Source: Nematostella vectensis (lineage: Eukaryota > Cnidaria > Anthozoa > Actiniaria > Edwardsiidae). Taken from it: a stretch of DNA of 64,000 bases. This document shows, piece by piece, positions 46,537 to 61,500 of this stretch. Position 1 is the first letter of the stretch; each line of letters begins with the position of its first letter. The position numbers and the translations under genes were made by a program. The stretch lies in assembly GCF_932526225.1 (NCBI RefSeq), contig NC_064037.1, positions 3,374,996 through 3,438,995 of the forward strand, read 5' to 3'. The notes beneath the pieces are model-generated. The model saw nothing but the letters and a program-made list of their open reading frames with translations. It had not been told where the DNA came from and made no database searches.

Positions 46537-49500
46537 TCACTTGGGAAGGCTTGGCCTGGAAAAAAAAGGTAGAATACCTATCAAGTTCAATTTTTTCATG
46601 GGCCGCCTGGATTGCGATGGCCTGTTTCCCAAATATTGAATCTGAGCGCTAAAGCGAGGTTTCTAAAGTTAAAAGTTTGATAACAATCCCCTTGCAAATA
46701 TTCGCAACCTATACAGTTAGCTTTAGGTTTTATCGCAAGACGAGAAAAAAATATTGCGAGGTTGGAACAAGTATCGATTTTGATTGGGACTTCGCTCACA
46801 TGCGCAATAGCATAGTTTTGATGAAGTGAAAACGACCTAGACTGACCACCTGACCAGGTGATTACTGAGAAAATAGACGCCCCAGGCGCTGTTATCTTGC
46901 GCATCTTTAACGCTGATCTCTGAGATCAGGTAAATGAGCGTCGTGCAATGCGTTGGTCAAGTGGGTGATCTTACTTACGCCATGGTCAGACAGCGTGGCT
47001 TGTGCTACCTCAGTGCGTCTTCCATCACTTTGGCGAGATTTTCTCTATCCATCTAAAGGCACACAGACAACCAAACATCAGATTATGTCATGTAGGACTA
47101 TCAGACTATGATATATAGGAGTATGTGTATATGCAGTGCAAACTCGAGGATGCTTACAATAAATTTGGCTGCTCAGGGCAAATCTCAAAGCGTGCACTAT
47201 TGAATATTGCGTACTTAAAAATCTTGGCAAGCAAAATGGCCCATATCAAGATATGGCGCAAAGCAATTTGGGTAACTAGCTTACCCTATTAGCGAATCCA
47301 TACAAGATCAATTCATCTGCAAGTTCTAGCGGGTTTTCACCTGAAAACAACATTGAAGAGCTTATGAGAAACACAGGCCAGATTTGACGTCACTGTTCAC
47401 GTTTTATATACCGGTTTTGACGTCACAGTTCACGTGTTATATAAACCGGTTTTGAATTCATAGGTCACGTGTTATATACCGGTTTTGAAATCACATATCA
47501 CATGTTATATACCGGTTTTGAAATCACATATCACATGTTATATACCGGTTTTGAAATCGAGGGTCACGTGTGTTATAACGGTTTTGACATCACAGGAAAC
47601 TTCCTCCTGGATATGTTTGAGTTAGAAGTCACATGTCACAAATAAGTTTTGGAGTAACACGTTTAACACCGGTTTAGACGTCACAGGTCACATGTTACAT
47701 ACCAATTTTGACGTCACAGGTGAGCTGCCTGTTCATCTTGTCGTCTAGTTTGAGTGTCACGGTCAGCTATAAGGATACGAGATGTGGCAATCAGAATCAA
47801 CTCATGATTGTTTTGTGCACTTTGTTAAAGTCTCTACAAACCCTTTTGCCATCTCCGGTCTCGAGTGCTTTGGCGTCGCAGCGCACATTTATAACCTGCG
47901 TCACAAAAACCAGCCAATGAGGTTTTGTAAAAAAAAAAAGCCAATGATGTTTTAGAATAGGCACTTTCTCCATTTCCTCCTATACCGGCCTCAAACGGCC
48001 ACACAAAAGATCTTGGAAACCCTAGAAAGTGGAAAATTTCATAATATTTTGTGTTGGAGCCCTGGGACATAAAAAAAAAACATATATTTCCGTTTTCTGA
48101 CAAACAAGACTGCCTGTTAATTGTCTTAAAATGATAAATTAAGACGGTATGCCATCATAACACTCACCCGTCTAGTTTCCTCTTCGTATGACTCCTGGTT
48201 GATGCTCTGCACCTCGGGGTCGTTTGCAGGGGATTTAGGTCTGCCGGATAAACAGAGTGTGAGTACGGCAGCCATATAATATACTAATACTATCAATTCA
48301 TTTCAAAGTATTTCTCTGTCATATGAACTGTCATATGAATATAATAAACGAAGGTGGAAAATGTGTAGGTCTTAGCTGGAAGACACTACTATAAAATCCG
48401 TCACTATGTGCAGGGTGTGGTGTTAATACTGACCTTTGCCACGGTGTAGACTTCTGCACTTGTTCCACGCCTGTCAAGGGATACAGACCATTTCTGCAGA
48501 CAAGAAAGCACAAGAATTCAAGACCTCCGCTATAATGCCCGATTTGAAATATATATACATATAAAGCATGCACTTTCGGGTTGAGCTCGTAGTGCATACT
48601 CATTAGAAAAAAATTGAAATCTATTGCCTAAAACATAATTTTTAACATGCTTGTTCTTTTATTTCTTTGCGAGGATTGTGTGAATGACAAATACCTTTTA
48701 CTCATTACCATAACTAGCCACCAATCAGAGGGCAAGATTACCAGACAAGCAAATCTTGATGCAAACAACACCTCACATTATACCCACCTTACTTCCTCAA
48801 GAAACTTTTCGAGCTCAAGCGTCGGACTGTTGCCTTTTCTGTAAAAAAAAGGTTTTTGGTCAGTGGTTATTCATATTGATAGTATTAATGTTGTTATTGA
48901 AGATGATTTTAAACAGCCACGAAAAAAACCCTGAAATAATGACTTTTGAAAATGAGAACCATGTAGCTTATATACTACTAATACTATGTATACTACATAA
49001 GCAGCTTATAATCTACAAGGGAGATAAGAAGAATCCTCTAGCCAGTTTGAAGTCGATGGAGCTAGTCTCCAGCTAAGTAAGGCTTAGGTAATTTGTCTGG
49101 AAGATTTTGACAACATAAAAATATACAAAATACAGAAACACTTTTCGCTTTACAGGAATTTTGTTGCCCTTACACAGCCCCTTACGTAAAGTTCAAAGGG
49201 GAGGGGGGGGAGCAAAATCTGTGCCCCTGTATTCAATACCCCAGGTGCAAGAAGCTTGTCATTACTAGGCTTCAAATAATAGGTCTTAAGTTGCAGCAGT
49301 TTTCCGCCTGCCACCGCCTAAGCTTTTTTTACCGCATGTCTCACGTTTGCGCATTTTGTTGAAGTCTCTACAATTCCTTTTGCCACCTTCGGTCGAGCCC
49401 GTGTGTCAGACCCTTGTATCATTCCCTATGGAGTTTTTTTTTATGCTTTCAGGTTTTCGGCAGTGAGCGAGCCTCAGGAAATGGGAATATGTACTTACTT

Positions 49501-52500
49501 CATCAGCATCTCTGATCCATCAGCTCGCTTAATCACTGCGATAACCTTTTCAGGGTCTAAGCTCTCTTGGGTGTGGTCTGGGGACATGACTGCAATAGAT
49601 GCATGACAAGCTTTCGGTCAGCTTCCACATAACATGGAACAGAGGTAGAAACATGATGAGCAAGTAAACAAATGGATTTCAAAGGCTCTGGAACCAAAGG
49701 ATAGTTCAAAGTTACCACAGAACTTCTCAAATTCATTACATTTACTGTACTTATGGCAGGTCGTACCCAGGATTGGCTGGAGGGGGGGGGGGGTTGCACG
49801 GTCATAGTTATCTAATATTGGAAAATTCCATAATAAGAAGTGACCCACTTTTTGCCAACCAAGGGGGGGCATGCACCCTCCCCCCCCCACCCCCCGTACG
49901 CGCCTGCAAGGCATGATTTTGGTAGGTGCTGCCCCAATTTGCCACGGCACTGTGAAAGCAACTCAGGGTTGCAGGGAGGGCTGGGGCAAGGTAGGGATGT
50001 GCGCAACCATGCAGTTAGTTGTTAGCACGTACTTTTTATTCATCTTATTGTTATCATTATTTTTTTTATTTTTGTGACATGACCGCACTGCCGCCAGTTG
50101 CTGGATAAACATGCTAGGGCAATTACTGCATCAACGTTACTCATCAGCAAATTTGAGATAAACAAATATGAATTCTTAGCTATTAGGATGTGCTTATCCT
50201 TTCACTTACTAGTTTGCTGTCTATGAATCACTACAGAAAACAAATTGAATAGAACACCATCAACAACAATGTCATGACTATCATCATCTGTGTCATCACT
50301 GTTGCTGTTCTCTGCCAATTGCTGTTGGCATTGTTGTGATTGATAAAAACAACACTGGTAGCTGTACAGCTGTTACTCAAAGGGTACAAGTATGGAAGGT
50401 GATTTGCTTACAGGATGACGTACCATCATTGGCCACCATGCAGTGAGAAGCTAACAGCTTCAGGGAGTGAACCTGCATTAACAGACCAAGAAATTAATAT
50501 AAAACCAGGTTTACAGTAACAGTTTAAAGAAGTGAACCTGCATAAACAGACCAAGGAATTGATATAGTCAGGTATACACTAACGGTTTTAGGAAGTGAAC
50601 CTGCATAAACAGACCAAGGAATTGATATAAAGTCAGGTATACACTAACGGTTTTAGGAAGTGAACCTGCATAAACAGACCAAGGAATTGATATAAAGTCA
50701 GGTATACACTAACAGTTTTAGGAAGTGAACCTGTGAAACTGAATCTGCATAAGCAAATCAAGGAATGGATAAATTTAAAAATAAGCTTACAGTTTTCAGG
50801 AGAACATTTGTAACTAGTGCATGGAATGGTAAAGGTCAGGTATAAGCTTACAGGGAAAAAGCCTGTATAATCAGACCAAGGAATGGATAAATTTAAAAAT
50901 AAGCTAACAGTTTTCAGGAGAACATTTGTAACTAGTGCATGGAATGGTAAAGGTCAGGTGTAAGCTTACAGGGAATAAGCGTGCATAATCAGACCAAGGA
51001 ATGGGTAAATTTTAATAAGGTAACAGTTTTCAGAAGAATATTTGTAACTAGTGCACCGAATGGTAAAGGTCAGGTGTAAGCTTACAGGGAATAACGTGCA
51101 TAATCAGACCAAGGAATGGGTAAATTTTAATAAGGTAACAGTTTTCAGAAGAATATTTGTAACTAGTGCACCGAATGGTAAAGGTCAGGAGTAAGCTTAC
51201 AGGTTCAGGGAATAAGCCTGCATACCCTAAGCAGACCAGGGGATGGGTAAGGTAAAGTATAATTTAAGATAACCGTTTTTGGGAGTGAGACTGTGCTAAC
51301 AGGGCAGGATTCCTAGAAAGCAGGTTAATGCTTAACTAGGGATGAATACTCTTTTTATCCAATCAAATGTCAAGATAGCCGTATTTATCCCTGGGTTAGC
51401 GCTAACGTGCTTTCTGTGAACCAGCCTCAGAACAAGAAATAGGTAAGCTAAAATATGAAACATAAAGTAGTCCTGAAGTTCTCAAATTGAACCCTGACAA
51501 TAACGTCTCACCTCAAAGACACAGGGGTCTAATAGTAGGTCCCTGACACTAGGCCTGTCGGCTGGATTCTCTGCCAGGCAGCGATTTATAAAGTCCTAGT
51601 GTTAATAAAACAGAGTAGTCAAGTCTGTACCTGGAAAACCATCTGCTTTTTTCCTATGGGGGTTATTATTCAGACATAATTTGGGACAAATGTCTGCAGC
51701 CACAGGCCCTTCCCTCCCTTCACAATCCATGGACTCCCCCGAATAAGCTATCCATGATGGTAATAGCAAGGCAGGAATAACAACTGAAGTCCACTAAATG
51801 CTACCTTTTGCAAGGGGGACTCTAGTCCTTGTATAGCCTGAGTAATGGCTTCCTTTGGAACTGGTCCCTCAATATCATGAAGCTCCAGAGCAGCCATCTG
51901 AACAAAGACATTCAATTGTCAATTAGTATTTGGGAGAGACGTTCTATTCCTACTTGTTATATGTGTTTAAAAAATGGCATGGAATTACACTTAGGCAACT
52001 TAAGTAGACATGGCCACTTTCACAACCTCAGAACTAGACATGAGACAAAGCAGACATGCATTAAGTTCTGATTGGGAAGTAGTAACAGCTCAGTATAACA
52101 TGCTTAAATTCTCTAACCTGTATTTCTTAGGGCATGAAAAAAGCAGCAGGAAACACTGGCCTAGTGCACTATCTTTAGTTTCTTACACGATCAGTCACAC
52201 CCACAATTGTGAGATGAACTGAGGTGTTTCTACATATACGAACATTACAGTGACAGTGGAGTGCTTTAGAGACTTTGACTCAAAAACATATATTTACACA
52301 GTTTTGGGTTTATTTCATGGTGAAGTTACCCAAACATGCAATACATACCTCCAGGGCACACATGCCAAATGCATAAACATCCACGGCACAATCTACAATG
52401 TGGCCAGGCTGACCTGAATCAACAAGCAAGTAATTTAAGAATGTTAACCAGCAACAGACATGTAGATGTACTGCAGGAGGTGGGTAGAAGCAGAGTCAAT

Positions 52501-55500
52501 CAAAGCTATTATATACAGAAGCAGAAGCAAGAAGAAAATATTGGGGACACAGCCATGCACTGGTCATTTTTCTTGTCAATAGGAAAAAATATTGATTTAG
52601 TGTTTTTCTTGTTTGAAACTAAACAATCTATTAAAAAGAAAGCTTCCAAATAACCATTTACAATTAGATAATTGGATAACACTAATTGAATAAAAGTTTC
52701 TGAGTACTTTGCATGAATTGGTATTAATTGAAAATGAAAAGTATCAGCCTGATTGCCAAGCAAGAGCAATGAGACAGAGATTGCAAGGGAACATGATGTC
52801 TCCGTAATTGCCTGCAATTTGTGCACCCCAAAAACAATACACAACAGGTGTGTGTGCAGGTATGGCCCGGGGTTGCCTACAACACACTAGGCGATTTTAT
52901 ACGCTCGTATGAGTGAATTCAATCACAGGAGATTACCGGTGGATTTAATAACCAGTATCAGATGCCTATATATCCTGTCGATTTCAGCAGTTTCACCACG
53001 ACTGCAGCAGAGACCTGGCATTTTTCAGACAGCCATTGAAATTCGCTCTGATGAACAACTGACTAGAGTGTTGTAGGCATAAATCTGACACAATAAGGAA
53101 TATTTCTTTATATATCTTTGCAATTTGGGTGCATTAAGTCTGTGTCTGGTTAAATTTAAATATTCAATAATCCTTGGTGCAAAGAACAAGAACTTTATTT
53201 AATTTTACAACGATTAATTTATGCTTTAGAAAGAAGATAATCAAAGTTTAATTTATAGAAAACAGAATAGGAATGTTTCTTGCTGATGTCCAAATATCTG
53301 TCAGAATTTACAACAACAACAAAAGAACTAAATGATGTCCATTTTTTAGGTTTCCTCTTACCATATTCTGGTGCTATGAAGTGCATGTTCCTGCGCTCCT
53401 CGCGGCAGGTCTTGACATGATTATGGATAGTGTCTGGTGCAACTGTAAAAGGAAAGAAAAGCAAAATTCCATCATCATACCATGCCTAAGGCAAAAAAAC
53501 ACTAAAATACATTATTTGTGTTAAATAAATCGGATTTTGGCTTGTTTTCAAATAGGATTTAATTTTGACAAGAGATCATCAAGTTAAAAGAGCCCATTAA
53601 TATGAGGAATTGCCAAGAACATTCATCACTACATCAAGAATTATCACATTACCTTTAGAACATCAAAATGACAAAATCATTTAAATAACCAAATTCAAAC
53701 ACAACAGGCAAATGTCAGCATAAATTGTGACAGTCTGTTTTGTGAAAGGATCTTAAATGAGAGCACAAATTGGCTGGTTTTCGTGTACCAACCTGAGCCT
53801 ATCTTGATCAAACCATTGTGCTGAATGAAGATGGTATCACATGAAAGGTTGCCGTGAACTATAGGCACATCACATCCATGGAGGTAACTGGACAAGGGAC
53901 AAGGTCAAGTTTAGTTTATTCAAAATTAAGGGCTATTACAGGAGTATCCAACAGGGAGCTTACAATAACATCATAACACCTAATACCTAAAAATGAACTT
54001 TAACCATGCACTCACTCATACATTCATGGCTACATTTCTAATGTGTCAAAACATAAGATCTTATATAATTTTGTTCTAATAAAAATAATATATTTTGTTC
54101 TAATTTAAATAATCATATGCAGTTAATGTTTACAGTTCCACTAAAAAACTGCTTTGTATTCATTATATCAAGGGACAGTTATTGATCTGATTTGTAAAAA
54201 ACACTTTCCCAGTAGTCACTTACACTTTCTAACAAACTAGACTTTTGCAGCGGTATCAATGGGATAGGACAATAACACAATGGGTTGAACCTACTTTAAA
54301 TCTAAATATATTTTAGGTGCTTTGACAAGTCCTAAAATGGATATAATCAATATGGGACCCAAAACTGATATATAATTCATGACGAGCAGAGGGCTAATAT
54401 AAACACATCAAATTATTCTATTCCCAAGTTTTCTTTACTTATTTTTAAAATTTCACACTTATTACTAACACTTCCTCTGTAAAATAGAAATTTGAGTATT
54501 TTTTTTGTTCAAAAGCCATGGTTAAATTTAAATAATACAACTAAAAAAATCAAACAACAAGAAAACATAAGTTATTTTAAAAGTTCTATTTCTGGTGATA
54601 ATTGATTTATTTTCTTTTAGAATAGAAAGAGGATAAAAAAAGCATTGGTTGGGGTCAGCTAAGATCTTTAGAATATCTCACCTCAATGCTGAGAGAATTT
54701 GGCGGCACCAGCGTTTCCACACCTAACGAAAATACACAATGCACAAGTTGTGAGCTGGAAGCTAATAGAAGCAAAAACTTTGTATGATCTTAGGATTTAA
54801 ATGCAGGAAGAATCTAGCATTTGATTCTTAGCATGTAAAAGATGTTGATGAAATACCCAAGCAGTGCCAGTCAATCAGGGTGAGCCAATAAAATGGTAAT
54901 GGATCAATAGAGTACCCCATACAAGTGTGCTAAAACCTCAACAATTAAATATCATTTACAGGGAATATTGGACAAAATTAAATTAACACCCAGAAAAAAA
55001 AAATTTATTACATGGAGTTTAAGAAACATGTTAGTAAAGGTATAGATGGATGATGTGTCAAGAAAAAAATAACAAGAATAAAAAGTGAAACCATTATAGC
55101 ATTTTTTTTGCAATGCATAAATTGTATGTAAAGTGTTAATGACACTATACTGTAAATAGTTTTTGCAAATCAATTCTTCTATATTGTTGGTCTTAACTTG
55201 GCTGGCTTAACCTTTACTTCTAAATCTTAATTAAAAATATTCTGAAATTAATTAAAATTTGCTTTAAAAGTAGCCACTAAGTGAAATTAGTCAATTCCTA
55301 TATACTGGTAGATCATTGAGTTTATTGTTAATGACAGAAGTACTAAGAGAATTTATTGTAAGTTGAAAGTGTATATACAGGCAAATAAAACAAATAAGCT
55401 TCCTGCCACAGAAACCATATTTTTTTTGTTTTTAATGATTTAAACTATAAAGTTTTGAACAATAAACATCAACTTCCATCACCAAATTCAGAATCATTGA

Positions 55501-58500
55501 CTCCTTGAATCATAGAATGATTTTGAAATCCTTCTGCATATTTTTTGTCTGACATTGTTTGCTTTGTTACTTATCTTTCTTATTTTTTGTCAGACAATGT
55601 TTGCTATGTTTTTATCTTTCTTATGCTCTATCGAATTCACTTGAAAATCAACCACATAAAACCTTTCAATTGGATTTTGCTAGACATACTGTAAGGGATG
55701 GAGCAATGTTCCTCTAACCAGTGCCTCTCGCTACCAGGTTCTAAGTTCAGCTACCAGCTGACTTTGTGAAATCTGTCATTTAAACTTTGCTTAGTAGAAC
55801 TACTGCTGACATTTAATTATTTAGAACTTTTTGGTGAGATTTATCTAAAGTCACTTAGACATCATTTTTATTTGACCATGTAACAATATATAATTATATT
55901 TGACCTTGATTAAGTGAAAGCCGTAATGTCACTTGTAATCATAAAAAAATAAACTTACTTTCTCATTCATTGTCTTGTAATTATTTTTTCGCGTCTTTTT
56001 CAGGAACTGTTTTAGAGACCCAGACGTCATGTACTCCGTGATGAAGATGACTCGAGCTTTCTCGCCCTGGACATCTGTCCAGAATCTGTGAAAACTCACA
56101 ATATTTGGGTGCTACAAGAAAAGCGACACTATTAGCATTTATAAAAAAAAAATAATAATAAGCATAGTATTCAAATATACAGTAACTTGCCTAAATGCAT
56201 CACATTAAAAGCATTTTAAAAATCATAGATGCCCCCCCTGGTAAGCATCTCCAGTGTATGGTTCCCCCTCCCCCTTGGCAGGAATCCTGTAGAAATTTTG
56301 GACATCTTTCATACTAGCAAAACAAATACAGTACAACTGTGAACAGCTAAAATATAATTTTGCTGGTTTATTGTCTTTCAACGAGTCACAAACAATAATT
56401 TGGATGCTTTTACTGTAGTTGTAAGGATATGCTTCCATTTGACTGTTTCAAAATCTAGCAATATGATTGGTTGAAATAAACATTCTATCCATAAATTTAC
56501 TGTTCATGGTTCAACTGGTTGCATTGCAACCTCTTTATCAGACTCACATCAAGCTGGATCAAGTTCTCAAACACTTTCTTGACAGTTTCCTGAAAAACAG
56601 AAATATTATTGAGAATATTGTACAAAACGAACCAAGCCACTGTATGTAAAATAATGTGTTGGGAAACTCAAGGACAAATTAAAAGGAATTGGGATCCATA
56701 TTCAAAATACCAGAGCTAATTTTTTTATTTTTTTGCTTGTTGCAGCAAGTGAATCGAGGCAGCTAATACAATCTAACCAAAGTATCCAAATCATGTAGCC
56801 AGTCATGACTTCTTTACAAGCTGGGGGAAATTTTGGTGTCATCAGCATGACTAGTAAAAAATGTGTGGAATGCTTATCGTCTTCTGACAAATCACAAGTG
56901 AAAAAAACGGGCACTTGTTAAAGTTTTTAAAACCTTTCACTTATATCAATCTAGCCAAAACAAAGCATAGATAAACTTTCAAATTCTGAAAAGGGAATTG
57001 AATTTGATCAAAATTTGAATTTTCTACAGATCTTTGAAAATTTTGGCCACGCGAAAGAAGATTGAATCGAGTGAATAATTCCAAGTTTTTGGGGAAAATC
57101 TGACACAACCTATTTTCCTTAAATCCGTTAAAATTTAGAGACGGCAATACCACAAAATATTGGCGAATTGTTTTCTATTGCAATGCTTCCCACAATAAAG
57201 CAAAGAATAATTTAAAGTCGAGAATTGTATGGGAAAAAAGAAAATATTGTTTTATTGTAGGTTTCAAAAACAGCGCGTGCTCGTGAGAATGTCGCCATTC
57301 TTGATTGCGAATGCAGCATGCGTGCACAAAGCAAAAACAATTTAAAAACTAAAAAATATCTGCTTTATTTTTGACTACCAGGTTGAGATGACGGTAAAAG
57401 TTGTAACCACACAACATTCTTCATCAATAACTAAAAAAACATGAAGACGGGAACCGGTTTTATAGTGCGCGCATATGTTTTCTCATGGTTGACATCTCGA
57501 TCTAATGTACGTCACAAATGACTGGAACCGGGCCTTTCAGTTCACGGCCTTTTTTCTGAAGGTTGACCAAAATACCTCAATATTACAGATTTTAGTTATT
57601 CGCTCGAACCCGTGTTTTAAAGGGTCCATAAGAGCCACATACCATTCGGAAGATGAAAAAATAAAGAATTGACAAAGTCTATCAACTCTCAAAGGTTATA
57701 TGGACTTTAAGACCTGTTTCTTGTTGACTGTTTGCAAATCTAATATTTGATTGGTCAAAACAGACAATATACATACTTCCACCGTTCATGGTTTTACTGG
57801 TCTTGCTGTAAGGTTGGTTTTCATATAATTGTTAGGATCAGGGCTGGTGCAATAAAGTAGACAAATCCATTCTGCTAAGAATTATTGCACTCTTATGCAC
57901 TGGCCTTGATAATACTAATCATACAGGTAAAAGCCTTAAGGACCCACCCTGGAATATTGATAATTGTGCAATGGATTACAAGGATTTCCCAAAACAGTGC
58001 TCTTTCACTTATCAATTTTATAACTAACCTGTACAAATGTTTTAACATTCTACAGAATAAACAGACTTTGGACACAAGTACAGTAGAGTTACACAAGGTG
58101 CAGTTTAGTATGTAAACTATAAATGTATATAAAAAAAATTAATGCCAAAGGCCCAAATAGTTGTGATTGTTAACCAGAAGAATGAATACATTACACCAAA
58201 AACTGGTATTCAACTCTGCCAATTTTTTGTCTTTAATAAGACTTATCCAGGGCAGACTCTGCCCTGAAGAAGTTTTATTAAAAACGAAAATTTGGCAGAG
58301 TCGAATACCAGTTTTTGGTGTATTGGGTATAAAGATGTCTAAAAGTATTCTAATCTGATCCATGGAATGGATAATGAGATCCCCATTTTCCAGGAAACCC
58401 AGACTTGTGAGCATGATGCAATTGTGCCTGCTATATGCCAACAACTCTTGCCAAGGCAATTGCTACCAAAAACTGACAAATTTACACTTACAAATTATTT

Positions 58501-61500
58501 GATATAAACTACAGTAAAAATAGTTACCCACTAAGTACAGTAATTACCCCACTAACACAACTGCTATGCCAGGAACCATTACATTAATGTTTAAATTTAA
58601 CAATGTATATTTTAATGCATTCTACAAATGACAGGCCCTCTGAAAGTTTAAGGAATTATTTTTAATTGAACAGAGTTTTAAGGTCTATTTCACAAAAACA
58701 TGGAATTCAGTGGGAAATTCTAATTGTTTAAAAGGCAAATACTTCCTTTTATTGAGTTGTAGTTTCAGATTTTGGCAAAATACTGGTGTACAATCATTGA
58801 TCAATTAGGGTAACAATTGCTCTACAAAAAAACAAAATTAACTACAGTTGTGGATCACTTGCATAATAATATTTCACAAATTTGTCTGCTGAATGCTTTA
58901 GATTTTCTGCAATAAATGACATATGCATAGTTTAAAACTGCACCTTTGGTAGAATTCAAACAGCTAAAAATACGGTCAAAGGTACTTATTGGCCTAATAA
59001 TTTTTTTTTTATTCGGATTAAATTATGCCAAAAGTAACTTTTATGAAAATTACCTGGATGGACTTTTTAAAAAATTTGGCTAAAATAAATTTGGATTTTG
59101 CACACTTTTGGGTTAATACTTAATTCCACAGGCCTGAACAGGAAAGAAAATCCCAGATAGCCTGCTAGTAAAAGGTGATTTTCATTCATAAGATGGGGGA
59201 GGAGTAGAGGAGGCTTGATACATCATTGAGATACAGCAGATGAAAACATATTGATTACTAGGTTGTGATGATTAATTGATTGAGTTAAAGACAATGCACA
59301 AATCCCTTCAATCAATCAATAGACAAAGTTCAACTCATGGGTCTTTTTATTCTTGATTCTATTTCAATGGTTTGAAAGCATTATCTTGAGTATCACATAT
59401 TACCTATTTGTGATAAACATATACCATAGGTATTGCTACTGGTTATTACTTTTTTGTTGAGTTTTGCTATAAACCTGAAGAAAATCATTTACTGTTTAAA
59501 TACAGCATTAATGTGTTAAAGTAAGAAAAAAATTTATATTTTAAATAATATTTATAACAAAAAGAAGGCCTTATGTAGTGAGCTATAGTAAGAAAAATAA
59601 TAGTTCATTTAATCCTTTGGCAGCCAAGGGCAGATATAAAGGAAGGTTACGCATACAGTACATCTCCCATTCGAAAAACACTGAGCAAGTTACTGTAATA
59701 AAACTTTATAAAATCTTGAAAACAAGAGAAAAAAATTACTGTATTTATGAGCGAATAACATCCAGATAAATTGAATGAGGCCATCGCATAAATGGCATTC
59801 TCATACAAAAACTTGAAAAGCATGGTGATTGAAGTGATTTGTTTTAAGATAAAAAAAAAAACTATTTTATACTGTTGTTCAAATTGTAAATTATTAGGTG
59901 AAACTTCACCTCACCAAGTCTTGAGGGTCAAAAAGCAACCAGAAGTGACAAATATATTGGTGTAACGATACAGAACCAATTTTTTATAAAGAAATAATAG
60001 GCAAAGAGAGAAAAGAAGGAATAGAGAAAAGAAGAGATGTGAAGAGAAGGAAAAAGTGTTAGCTTTACTGTAGGTCTTTTACGGCATCCAAAAGAAAGGA
60101 CATGGTCAAAAATCAGTTTGCCTTGATTTATGAACCAAGTATAAAACATGAATATTAAACAAGAGTAACTTCAAATAGCGTAACTTCTGACTATGTCCCA
60201 CTTTAGGTGATGGATCAAGTATGGTTAGTTAAGGATTAAAAGATTGTTAAATAATAAAAGGGTTAAAATCAAGAAATATAAAAAAGTGTTTAACTTATTG
60301 GCTTTAATTTAAAGTTAAGAATTATAACAGTGAGAAGTCTCACCTCGTCTTTGCCTACTATCATCCAACCAATAGCATTGGACCAAATCTACACAGGGGG
60401 CCGCATAGGATGAAAGGGTTAACAACGCAACATCAATTTATTGGAATAATTATGACAAGTCATACAATACAATGTTTTGTGACAACATTAAGGAATATAG
60501 TGTAAAAACAGACACATCACAGTGGTAGTAATTATTATATCATGTGTATCATACATATTAAGAAATTACAGTATAGAGCAGTGTTTAAAAAAACAAAATA
60601 TGATGGAAAAAATGTCCCTCTGGTATTTATTATGTGCATGATCTCTGTCTCGTTAAAAAAAGGAACAAAATTTGTTCAGAAGACTGCAAACAAATGGCAT
60701 TTATTTCTGCTGTCTGTAAAGTGAACTTAACCTATGTCTGGAAGCTGAATTTAAATTTTGAGGTCTGTAAACTCTATCTTTAAATTGAAAAAAAAAAGCT
60801 TTATCTACTACATATGTCTGGCTTTTAACAAATATACACAACAGTCATGTTTTACACTCAGTCACAAATATATATATATATAAACAAAAGTTGACAAAAA
60901 AGTGCAATATACTTTGATAGAATGGACAAATCACATCCTGGTTATAAGGACTGGTAAATGCATTGTATTTACAGTAAAAGCAGTGCTATTCAGTTTTATA
61001 TGTAACCCAAGAAGTCATTACATTTTACAGTACCAGCAGTGGACAAAATCTTTTGATAAATAAATACCAAAAAATGAATACTTACTTCTTGACTTTTGAA
61101 ATCCTTTCTTTCTGAAAATTGCACTTCATTCCAGACAACCTCAACACCTTCCTCAGTGTCCATTGCCAGGTAGGCATGGTCAATACCAGGAACATCTCGC
61201 TGCATTACCTATAATGGCACAATTTTTGGCATAAATGGTTTGAGCTAGCAGCTATGTTCTCTGGACCATGTTGTTTAGTGCCTCGATCTAGAGTTTATGT
61301 TCTCTGGACCATGTTGTTTAGTGCCTTGATCTTGAGTTTATGTTCTCTAGACCATGTTGTTTAGTGCCTCGATCTAGAGTTTATGTTCTCTGGACCATGT
61401 TGTTTAGTGCCTTGATCTAGAGTTTATGTTCTCTGTACCATGTTGTTTAGTGCCTCGATCTAGAGTTTATGTTCTCTGGACCATGTTGTTTAGTGCCTTG

